Shown here: positions 55,350-64,000 of the stretch, in pieces
How the letters are laid out: each line of letters starts with the position of its first letter
Numbering within the stretch: the first letter of the stretch is position 1
From: Eutrigla gurnardus
Lineage: Eukaryota; Chordata; Actinopteri; Perciformes; Triglidae
Length of the DNA: 64,000 nucleotides
Assembly (NCBI GenBank): GCA_963514095.1
Contig: OY741280.1
Span: 14,020,297-14,084,296, forward strand
Direction: 5' to 3'
Notes under the pieces: generated by a model
What the model saw: the letters and a program-made list of their open reading frames with translations, nothing else
Told to the model about the DNA's origin: nothing
Database searches by the model: none
Program-made: the position numbers and the translations under genes

Positions 55350-55356
55350 TGTGTGT
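55291..55356. repeat. (GT)n microsatellite in the probable csmd3 3' UTR
   Basis: About 33 GT units with one GTAT interruption, preceded by GT-rich sequence from 55255. If the distal polyadenylation sites are used, it is transcribed as a CA repeat. Confidence 0.95.
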
Positions 55357-57278
55357 AGATGGCTGGGAGGGTCCCGTGGTTTTTGGTAGGCACTGTGTCA
55401 GATCCGTACCGAAAAAAACAACAACAACAGCAAACGACAACGACAACAATCAATCCAAACCGTAAGAAGAAACAATGTCACCATAGCGATGCAGTGCGGG
55501 ACAGATGCTGCTGTGATAAACAAGGAAGCCGCGGCCAGCGGTGCTTTTAAATCAGTGATGATTTTTAAAAGGAGTTTTCGGTCAGCTGGTTGCAGTCGGC
55601 GACTCCAGACTCAGGGGTTCTAAAAGCAAAGGGGATGTTTTCACTTACCCCGACACCTAGACTCATAAAAAAACAAAACAGGTATTCATCATGTGTGGGA
55701 CCCAAACTCACTCCAGTTTTAAAACCTTGAAGCCAGACTCACAAAACAAGTCTTTTTTTCTTTTCTTCTTTTTTTCTGGGCACCGAAGCTGAAAAACAGT
55801 GACTCATGCTCATTGATACACGTATTCCTGTCATGTGGGAACCAATTAATAAAAAGTATGGTACATGGTGTATTTTCAGGCCCAACCTTTACAATATGTC
55901 ACCACTATATGGATGTTATGCATGGTTTCACACAAACTCAAACAACGTCTCTCTGCCCAGTTCACTTGGGCGGCACATGGAACTATCAGAAACGCCATCG
56001 ACATGTGCAACAGCGGCCTCTAGTGGCTCACAGCTGCTAAACACAGTGAAGGATGTGGCTGTACAAAATTGAATAGGTGGTAGATCAGATCTGGGAAAAA
56101 AAAAATACCTACCAACTAACAACACAGAGCTGAGATTATTATATTTTCATGACATAAAAACTAGCGAAAGCGAGGGGAAATATTGAATCTCGATGGCCTC
56201 GGTTATGTGTTTGGATTTACTCAATTGTCGACGTGAAATCTTTAGCTCTTCTCCCAAGTCCGTCTTAAAGCTTCAGTGTTTTTGAAATAAACCACATTCA
56301 AGGCCTTTTAGCTTTTGTACACGAGCAAAACAGTGTGATTAAAATCTACTGTGCAAAGGTAGAACAAACTTTTTCTTTTTTTTTGTGAAATTAAAGGCTT
56401 GAAGAATAACGTGTGTCAATTTATAATTGATGTGCATCTCGGTAAACACAAAAACCCCTAACGCAGAATGATTGTGATCTCAGACATTCAGCATTGATTT
56501 GTGAGACATCTTTAACACCGGGAGAAAAGAATAGAACCAAAACCTGCATATTTTCCAACTAAATTAGATCATAAAGTTTACTAAGAGTTCACAGACTGAC
56601 CTTTTAAAAGCCTCCTAGTGTATGACAGAAAAATATGAACATGGATCGGCTCGCATATATTCTATAGGTTGAAACATCTTGTATGTAGATTATCATCCAC
56701 AAACTACATATCGGGCAGTTCACCAGCAATTACCACTGTTATTACATACATTACAGACTTCAACCAGAGTCAGAGCGACATAAGAGTTTGGCCAGGTGTA
56801 AATCATGACATGTGTTTTCCATGACAAAAGGAGTTTGTTGACATCTCGGACCTCTGGAGTTTTGATGTGCACATTTCTGCCGCATCACATCACCGGTTCG
56901 GTTAGAAAACGGCGGCGTAATTCCGGCAGATCATTAAAATGTAGTCTGTGTCCCAAATGGTGGCGATAATGGACATGTAGTCACTAAAGCTAGATAATTG
57001 GCCGTGGCACAAACTCCGTCTGTAAACGGTTTAGAAGTCTGCCGTCCGTGATGGATGCTTGATTAAACGTTAACTTTAAAGATCATGATCGTTGCTGGCC
57101 AACCTTGCATCTCAACAGTAATGACAACGACGACACTCACGACCGCCTCAGTGGGAAAGACAGTGATGGTGCGAGGAACGTCACGTTACACAGGAAACTA
57201 AAAATAAACCAATTCCATGTTACGAACGGAACCAAAATACCGTGTGACTTCTGTGAACAGCACATAGTTGTAATATCT

Positions 57279-57284
57279 TTTATT
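57279..57284 (-). promoter_or_regulatory. csmd3: candidate proximal polyadenylation signal AATAAA
   Basis: AATAAA on the minus strand about 2.1 kb after the csmd3 stop. It is embedded in an A-rich run, so it may be fortuitous. Use would give a short 3' UTR that keeps the G18 tract but drops the CA repeat. Confidence 0.3.
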
Positions 57285-57343
57285 TTTTTTATCTTAAAAC
57301 TCTCTGCTATAATCCATCTTTTCCCTTTCAGCCGCCTTCCCCT

Positions 57344-57361
57344 CCCCCCCCCCCCCCCCCC
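57344..57361. repeat. poly-C tract (poly-G in csmd3 sense)
   Basis: Eighteen consecutive C on the plus strand, preceded by CCTTCCCCT. On the csmd3 strand it is a G18 run in the probable 3' UTR. Confidence 0.95.
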
Positions 57362-59409
57362 GTGGTAAATATATAGCACAAAAATATAGGTGGTGAATGC
57401 TCCCGAATATATATGCAATAGATTTACAGATCAGAAGATTCTGCAGCAATAACAAAGAAAGAAGATAAGCACTCGCAGAGTGCAGAATTACAGTGGAGCT
57501 GCGTCCACAGTCGTAGGGCGACGACCCTGTTTGTCTGTCTTTGAGCCTGTCTCTGTCAACTCAGGTCTGCCTGTGTCTCCCGTCTGTCAGCCTGTCGGTG
57601 TTAGTCCATATAGAAACCTGTTAATCTGTCTGTGGAGTGATGGGCGACGGCCTGCAGCGGTCTTACATCCCCGCTTACCTGTCTCTCTCTTGTGTGTCTT
57701 AATGCCGTCCGTCTTTCTGTCTCTGCGGAGTTTGTGTGTGCACCTGTCATCTCTCCTGTCTGTCATTCATCCTGTCAGTCCCTCTCTCACCTCCCTGCCT
57801 GTCTCTGCGTTAGTCCATGTCTCCGTGGGTAAGACAGGTAGTGCTCCTGTAAAATGTGCTTTAGTGCCAGAGCTTTCTCTGTTTCTCAAAGTCTTTGTCT
57901 TTGTTAGTCCACCAGAGTCCTCTGTATCCATTCAGCATCCTTCTCGTCCAGAATCCATTTCCATTCACAGGATCGGGGGAACGTCGTTCCTCAAGGGCCA
58001 CATTCTGTCCGACCTGATTCGTTATGAAGAGGGAAGGCTGACCTCTTTCAGCGGTTGACTTCAGGTGAGACAGGCTCTGATTGGCTGTGTGAGGATTTGA
58101 AAATCTCACGTTTTCCTCTCGATGACCCCCTTAGGCTATACCTCCAGTTCAGCTCGGGGTCGTCTCCGTCTCTTATCCATTGAATATGAAGGAGCAGTTT
58201 ATCCATTAGATGAGTCAGTCTTTTCTCATCTGCTCTGTAAGTGCTGGCTCCCCTTTCAGTTTTGCTTCGCTCTAATCCCGGGTTCAGTTAGGATTATAGG
58301 CCCGTCTCCAGGGCTGCCCTTATCCTTTGCTTAGGAGTTGGTCTTTTTCAAAAAACAGCAACTTTTGCTACTGTCTGCTAGCATTAGCCATTTTAGAGTA
58401 CGCTCCCATAGAAAAAGACAAGGAACTGGTGATAGCAGCCTCTGGTTGTCATGGACACAGGAGGTCGTTTCCCTCTAGTTGCCAGGCTCCTGTTCGCCAC
58501 TGGTTACCTGCCGGTCTGCTGGTGACAGTGTCTTGTACTGTCAGTTTTGAGCCCACCATTTTTCTCGTCTTCGCAGGGTCACACTCTCCCATCGGACGCC
58601 ATTTTGCTTCTGCGTTCTCTCGCAGCAAAGGTTTCGTTCAGTACAGCAGGGGGGAGACTGCGTGGTAGAAATGAAATCAACCCATTTTTGTAGTGCAGTT
58701 TATCTCCATGATGTATAACCATGGCCAGAGTGCTGATGATGTACTCTCCCTCTCGCCAGGCGAGGAGCCGAGAGCGGCTCCTTCTCTCCAAAGCCTCGTG
58801 TGAAATACAAAACTCGGGCGTCGGGGTTGCGGTGACATATCATGATAACCGACAAGCAGGCCATGGCTTAATCGTTACTATTGGTATTCGAGACAGTGAG
58901 CGGGGGGAGTTACGTAAGAGGGTTGCAGTATAATGTGTGTCTGGTTGAGAATCAAATCATAAACTAATAATCCATGACCAGCTGAGTCTCGGGGTTACAG
59001 ATGGATAATAGTCGGTTTAGTTTTCTGCTGGATTGCATCCTTTTTTTCCACGTTTGTCCCCCCCCCTCTTGATGTCACATCTCACCGCCAGTTCACACTG
59101 GCTGCGTTGCATCCGTCAAAAGGCAGCAGACATTTTGTGTCCACGTCGGTTCGGATCTGTGGATACAAAATGCCGTGAATGAAACGAGCCGACGCTGTGT
59201 TTTGGTTTTCCCCTCCGCTCGGGGAGCTCAGGCGTCTCAACTGGGACTGAAGGTATTTTGTAATCAATGTATAGACGGATGTTGCTGACGAACTGTTTGA
59301 GTTTGAAGCGCATGGCTCCCCCTCCCCCCCATCCTCTTCCGCAGCCTCACACCGGTCGTGGTCCCATTAGATATCTAAGTCACGAAGTTCAGGTGAGGAT
59401 AATCAATCC

Positions 59410-59569
59410 TCAGACCATGGTGCAGACAGTGTTTAGATTCGGATCGAATCGCACCGCCTTCCCCTCCACAGCCTTGGCGTTGGTGTTGTACATCGGGTTC
59501 TCGAAGGCGGCCTGGCCGTTGTTGTTTTCGTGGACGGAGCAGCCCGTGTACTGTGTTTTTGGTGTGGTT
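59410..59569 (-). CDS. csmd3: csmd3 terminal coding exon (cytoplasmic tail and stop)
   Basis: The last coding exon begins with one base completing an Arg codon after a TTTTTCCCACAG acceptor. It encodes the last 52 residues and the TGA stop at 59412-59410. The tail contains FENPMY, an FxNPxY-type motif known in other receptors to bind PTB adaptors and drive clathrin uptake. It ends TMV-COOH, which fits a class I PDZ ligand (S/T-X-hydrophobic). Upstream sit KTQYTG and an Asn-rich HENNNGQ stretch. Function of these motifs in this protein is inferred. Confidence 0.95.
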
Positions 59570-62500
59570 CTGTGGGAAAAACAACAACACCGATACACCA
59601 TTAGAGTGATGAAGTCATTCTAATTTCCTATTAATATGAACAGAAGCGGGTAGCCAGTGGATGAGCGAATGCAGTCTGGGGAGGAGAGGCGTAAACAAGC
59701 TTTAAGGAGGATTAGAGAGAGCGTTGTGCTTTTTAGGAAGCCTAGTGAGATTCCAATCAGCCCATCCAAAACCAATTCCTGCTGCAAGCCTTTTTCTCCA
59801 GATATTAATGGCAGAATAGGAATTATTTGCATCCGTTAACAATGCGAACACCAGTCAGTTGTGCTTAAATCCTATCTCTGAAAAAATCCAATTTAACACC
59901 TCCTAAGCAGAGTTGTTTTCTAGCACGGTTTCCAACAGACAGCGACTTGACTGTCTCTTAGCACCTCAGCGACCGAACCACCGAGGCAGCTCCTGATTTC
60001 ATGAATTAGACTGCTTCTCCAAATGTTAACACTGTAGTTCAACATTTTCTAGAAGATGATATAATGAAAAACAGCGGTGAAGTGAGAGGAATGTTTTCTT
60101 CTCTGCTGCTGAAATTGAACAGAAATACACTTAAAGGAGGTTGCACCTTTTTAGCACATACCTTTGTTTGTAGAGATAGAAGCCAAAGCCGGTGAATATG
60201 AGAGCGAAGAAAGGCACCAGAATAGCGATCGCCACGGAACTGCTGTTGGTGCCGAGCTGCGGGGGCGGCGAGTTCTGACTCTCTGACATATTCAGACCTG
60301 CGACACAGAAGAAAACGCCATTTTCCCACAAATTAGATTGGATGACATGGTAAAAGGAGAGCTTTAACATCATCAAAACTGTGACTTTGTTCCCAAAAAT
60401 AGACGGTATGTATGACACGTGTGACAGGGATGCTAGTAACTGTCAAAGCCTATACAGGATTGGCATTTCTCACCACGGCAGCTGCAAGTGACATCTTGTC
60501 AACAGTGTCGACATTTTCTCACACTTGCAGGAGCTCCATGGAGTGGAGAAGTGGTCAGATCCTGTTAAATCTGCTGCTATATTTTTGTTTTTGGGCAGTC
60601 TGATTTGGGCATCACTGCACAGCAGCTACTTAAAAATCAAAGAGAGAGACTGCTTTCAACTCTATTTGATGGAGATGGAAGTCATCTCTGGATGGAGGTT
60701 AATTGAGTCCAGTCTTTGTCAGATGAATGCCAGTCAGCTTTTTGTGTCCAGTCCAAGGCCGACCAAGTGCGAGCAATAAGGTCACAGTTAGCAACAAAGA
60801 GAAGCTCCCCGATCGCTTTCTCCATTCGTACGGTTCTTGCAACAATTTCAGCAGATTTTTCCCATTAGCATTTATAGTCCAAATGGACCACTGTGATGCT
60901 GTCCCTTAACCTAAGAGAGACGTACCCAGTCTTTGCAGTCCAAACTGTCCATAGTCTTTTCCCTGAATGAAACCCTGGAATACGTAACTAGAACCATCAG
61001 GCTCTGCTGAAACCTGGGGAGGAGAAAACACGGGACACATAACAGGAAAGGGTTTGTTTGTGTCGAAAAGAAAACATGAACAAAATGCATATTTCAGATT
61101 TCTTTTGTTCATATATTGATTAAATGTTTGCTTGACTAAAAACACTGATTTTGGTTGAACAACATGCCAAGTAAGAATCAGTGAAATGTCTCTCTGACTG
61201 ACCTGAATGCGTCAATTAATATTCACAGCATGTAGTGAAATAAAAGTGTATACAATAGCTATGTCTTCCACTGAGACTTACAAAACCATCCATGGTCCAG
61301 GAGTCATCTACGATTTTGGCCGGAGAGCTAGCCGAGTCTTTGAGTTGGTTTCCCTGGTTTGCGTAGTTCACCTGGTACATCAGCAGTAACAGCCTGGCCT
61401 CAGAAGCCTTATACAGTCCTACAGAGGACAGCACATATAACTGGGTTACAATATAACAGAGTTAAACACACTAGAATACAACGACTGGGTAATTATTACA
61501 GATGGTTAGAGCTTTCGGTTTGTTTCTTCTTCCCATGGTGCATCTGTGAGATGAATATGTCATGGCCAATTGGAAATCGTTAAGAGAAAGTCATCTGAAC
61601 GCAACTGTAAATAAACAACATTCATTAAATGTTTAAAAACCTCACAGCAGAATTTTGAGAGTGTGTGGACAAAAACTAAAAGTGAAGAAGTTCAAACATG
61701 CAGTCATTTTTCTGCTTTTGTAACCAGGCTCATATTGTCCTCTTAATTTACTCTGGGAAAGAAAGCAAATATGGGTATTTTCCCAAAATGTTGAACTACC
61801 GCAGTACACATTAAAGCGCTTAGGTAAGGAATACTTGACATTTTAAGAAATATCATAAGAGCAAAAACATTAAAGTTTTATGCAGCTGAGCCCTGGCCTT
61901 TTGGTGCGTGAGTGCAGCTTTAGCTGTTATTGATCTCCAGTAAAGCGGCCTCCTTTAAGCCAGAGAATGCATGTTGAAAGTCTGATACTGTAGCTGCATG
62001 GTTTTATGATATGGTGTTTGTGCACTCTGCTAACTCCAGGAACCAATTCTAGCTTCAACAGGATTTGTGTTTTAATAGGGTCTTAACCCCCTGCTGGCAC
62101 TGTTGTAGGACCCTGGGAGGTCTGTGTGTGAATAAGTGTATGTGTGAGTTTTTCCTGAGGAGGGGGGAATACAGTAAGAGCATTAAAAAGAAGCTTGATA
62201 GCTCCGGGAAAGCAGTAAAATCTAGAAACTGTAAGAAAACAACAACTGATTCAAGCGTCTCAGCAAATGTGTTAATGATAGGAGCTCCATATTTCATAGA
62301 ATAGCTCGGTGTTTCTTTAATCTGTTAGCAATCATAAACCATACAGTAACCATGACATGCAGTACTTGTGACTATGACATGTCCTATAATGTTCATATAC
62401 TGTACTGGATAAACAGGATGGAGGGTTTAATTAATGATTCCAACATGCCTGACAGGAGCAGGTCCATGTTGCCGTTGCTAAGGGAGACGTTGACTCTCCC

Positions 62501-63723
62501 TGTTGTGGAGTTGAAGCTGGTGATGCTCAGTGTCATGGGCTGCTTCCTCCCGCGGTAATTATAGGAACCTTTCCATATGTAGTTAGGAGCAAAGACATCA
62601 TCTGGAACTGCGGAACAGAGGAGAGGATGGTTGAGCAGGTCAGAACACATGAGACGAGAATAGATGAACAGACGAAAACACATTACAACAGAATAGAGCA
62701 GGATGGATTAGACCAGAACAAAATAAAGAGAATGGATTAGAAATAATAATAAAACAGCATTTATAGAACAAATAGAAGGAAACAGAACAAATAGAAATGA
62801 GATGAAGGCAGATCATGTATTTTTCTAGCTAACATCGATTGCACAACTTTATTCACAACAGTCTAGGTCGTCAACACTCTTCCCCTTCACAAGCACAGTA
62901 TGCATGAACAAAGAAGAAGAAACGGCTTTTTGTTGTTGTTTGACATGGTTTAGTCTTAGAGGGCTTCGGGCCATCAGTGAGATCTTAGATGTTATGCAAT
63001 ATTTTCTTAAATCAAATAAACACGGTGCAGAAAAACACATTTAGGTCAGAATTATGACTCTTCTCATGTGCCTTGCTGGTATTCCACAAAGTAAATATGT
63101 AAATACACAGAAGTTCAGGTTGCAAATAACCCTACATCCATATGTTGTACAGTAGTTAGAAAACGTTAGAAAAGAGAATGAATGCGCGGCTTTAGGCGGC
63201 ATCTCTCATGTGATTTAAAGGCTGCATCCTGCGTCGATAATTACAGGAACAACAGTAGCTACGGGAACTCCTTCCTGAGTAATGAGAAGCAACGAGTTAT
63301 TCAAATTGCACCAGAACAGGACGGAATCACAACGGAGACCTGAACCAAACGGCCGGACGGGGAGAAGCAGAACAGCATTGTAGTTAATATGCTTTTCAAT
63401 GCGCAGTGAGGAAAAATCAATTATTTAGAACTACCATAGAAAAGCACAGTGAGGTACAATAAAAAGAATCGACCAAAACATGGGAGGAACAACACTGTGA
63501 AACAGAGCAGAGCGGGGAGAGGACACTAGCGGAGCAGAATGTATTAAAGCATAGTAGACAAGTCCAAACTAGAACCGCACCAAAATAGAACAGAGTCAAG
63601 ACGGGAGAACGGATGACAGGGCTGCACTAGCCCGGAATAAAAAAAGACTGGATTAGAACTGACCGTTTAGTTTGGGGCTGGGAGTTCCTGTTGCTGGTTT
63701 CACAGGCTTCTTCTTCTCTCCAG
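59410..63723 (-). CDS. csmd3: csmd3, 3' part of the gene (six terminal coding exons, partial)
   Basis: CSMD proteins are very large type I membrane proteins of neurons, with stacked CUB and sushi domains outside the cell. Six exons join in phase: 63723-63664, 62607-62449, 61418-61282, 61013-60926, 60297-60162 and 59569-59410. They encode 246 residues and a stop. The order is a short Lys/Pro-rich linker (residues 1-20), a conserved beta-rich juxtamembrane region (21-149), a Ser/Asn-rich stalk with N-X-S/T sequons at N151 and N166, one transmembrane helix (about 170-191) and a 55-residue cytoplasmic tail. The tail sequence (TQYTGCSVHENNNGQ, ending NTVCTMV) matches my recollection of CSMD3 better than CSMD1 or CSMD2. 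No CUB or sushi domain is in the window, as these lie upstream beyond 64000. No frameshift or premature stop is seen. Which fish paralogue this is (a or b) cannot be decided. Confidence 0.9.
60162..60297 (-). CDS. csmd3: csmd3 coding exon, second from last (stalk and transmembrane helix)
   Basis: This 136-nt exon runs from a CTGTGTCGCAG acceptor to a GTATGT donor. It encodes a Ser/Pro/Asn-rich stalk (LNMSESQNSPPPQLGTNSSS) and then the membrane-spanning segment VAIAILVPFFALIFTGFGFY, followed by LYKQ and a split Arg. The basic residues directly after the hydrophobic run act as a stop-transfer signal, giving a cytoplasmic C-terminus. VAIAILVPFF is the form I associate with CSMD3. Stalk sequons lie at N151 and N166. 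Confidence 0.93.
60926..61013 (-). CDS. csmd3: csmd3 coding exon, third from last
   Basis: This 88-nt exon follows a strong polypyrimidine acceptor (TTTTCTCCTCCCCAG) and ends one base into a codon before GTACGT. It encodes VSAEPDGSSYVFQGF and then IQGKDYGQFGLQRL (residues 120-148), a highly conserved CSMD segment. It is extracellular, just before the stalk. The intron before it (61014-61281) is only 268 bases, the shortest in this part of the gene. Confidence 0.9.
61282..61418 (-). CDS. csmd3: csmd3 coding exon, fourth from last
   Basis: This 137-nt exon is bounded by a CTCTGTAG acceptor and a GTAAGT donor. Its first two bases complete a Gly codon begun in the previous exon. It encodes LYKASEARLLLLMYQV through WTMDGF (residues 75-119). 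The ends match the CSMD juxtamembrane region, while the middle (NYANQGNQLKDSASSPAK) looks much less conserved. It ends on a codon boundary, so the next exon starts in phase 0. Confidence 0.88.
62449..62607 (-). CDS. csmd3: csmd3 coding exon, fifth from last (PDDVFAPNYIWKGSYNY region)
   Basis: This 159-nt exon is preceded by a pyrimidine-rich acceptor ending TTCCGCAG. It encodes residues 21-74, starting with PDDVFAPNYIWKGSYNYRGR, the most diagnostic CSMD block in the window. Two potential N-glycosylation sequons are visible (N53-S-T and N60-V-S), consistent with an extracellular location. The exon ends CTG TCA G followed by GCATGT, so the only in-frame junction uses a GC donor. Both nearby GT dinucleotides that I checked would run into a stop in the next exon. 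Confidence 0.9.
62640..63660. repeat. csmd3 intron with degenerate AGAACA-type repeats
   Basis: Within the intron between the fifth- and sixth-from-last coding exons, two stretches (about 62640-62810 and 63310-63660) are dominated by variants of AGAACA/GAATAGA, such as CAGAACA, TAGAACC, GAACAGA and GAATAGA. They are imperfect and have no fixed period, as expected for an old, decayed simple repeat. No exon or RNA gene is seen in this intron. Confidence 0.45.
63664..63723 (-). CDS. csmd3: csmd3 coding exon, sixth from last (Lys/Pro linker)
   Basis: This 60-nt exon enters after a TGTGTAG acceptor with two bases of a split codon. It leaves one base before a GTCAGT donor, so it is a phase 1-1 exon. 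It encodes GEKKKPVKPATGTPSPKLN, a basic, proline-rich linker between the last sushi domain and the juxtamembrane region. It was found through phase and family resemblance, since it is too short to stand out alone. The next exon completes a Val codon and continues PDDVFAPN, as expected for CSMD3. Confidence 0.85.
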
Positions 63724-64000
63724 CTACACAGAAACAGAGGGTGGAAGTTAACGTCTCATGAGCAGAGATGCAGGGATGAACAAGATAAGGTATTAAAAGG
63801 TATTTGGTTAGTCTTGTTTAACGTACGAGGCCCATCAGGCGATTTATTAAGACACCAGGCTGATGTGGCGGGGAGTGCACTTCACATCCCCGAATTAGAA
63901 TGCAGCGTTGGTCACTACTAGTCACACATGCGCATAATGAGCGACAAGTGTGTTGAAAAGGGTCAGCCCCAAAATAAGCCTCTTTAATGGGTTATTTGGC

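Larger units (their letters stand above)
54945..59409 (-). other. csmd3: probable csmd3 3' untranslated region (extent uncertain)
   Basis: Sequence following the csmd3 stop on the minus strand. No other gene or coding exon is recognisable before 54.9 kb. Candidate polyadenylation signals give alternative ends near 57.26 kb, 55.04 kb or 54.95 kb. The last roughly 150 bases before the distal pair are A/T-rich in the style of a 3' UTR end. Within it, read as mRNA, are a run of 18 G (57361-57344) and about 33 CA repeats (55356-55291). The stretch 57500-58000 is rich in AGACAG-like motifs. Length is inferred from the signals only. Confidence 0.5.

Noticed and set aside
57480..58058. 192-codon plus-strand open frame opposite the csmd3 3' UTR
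   Set aside because: It lies in CTGTCT-rich DNA where stops are scarce, the protein is low-complexity V/S/L/P, and no family or splice context supports it.

Overview
The window looks like teleost fish nuclear DNA, most likely a percomorph. The evidence is vertebrate-style split coding exons with GT-AG introns, AT-rich intergenic sequence, very long (CA)n/(TG)n microsatellites, tRNA-derived SINE copies of a type I recognise from fish, and MITE-like elements. Nothing suggests a bacterium, plasmid or virus. The species cannot be named from sequence alone.

Only one protein-coding gene can be defended. The last six coding exons of a CUB-and-Sushi multiple domains gene, best matched to csmd3, lie on the minus strand between 63723 and 59410. 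Reading phases match at every junction. The exons encode 246 residues: the extracellular stretch after the last sushi domain, one transmembrane helix, and a cytoplasmic tail with an FxNPxY motif and a C-terminal TMV. One of the five introns needs a GC donor. A long 3' UTR probably follows, with candidate polyadenylation signals at 57279, 55063 and 54969. The rest of the gene lies beyond position 64000.

Positions 1 to about 54.9 kb are a gene desert downstream of csmd3. I recognise no conserved coding exon there. What it holds is repeats: three tRNA-SINE relics, a MITE with long terminal inverted repeats (33255-33553), pieces of an AGGGCTG-ended hAT-like family (8078, 39857, 41532), a 10-bp minisatellite (45492), about a dozen CA/GT and TA microsatellites, pyrimidine- and purine-rich tracts, and a small CpG-rich island (31255-31440).

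The less ordinary signals are: a roughly 60-bp module found twice in inverted orientation, each time fused to a CA microsatellite (26327 and 38361); a housekeeping-type promoter signature with a possible first exon and small spliced ORF on the minus strand (about 51.8-52.85 kb); the GC-AG intron in csmd3; an inverted pair of perfect POU octamers (47605-47631); and local clusters of degenerate repeat modules. Most long open frames are by-products of dinucleotide or pyrimidine-rich sequence and are left out.
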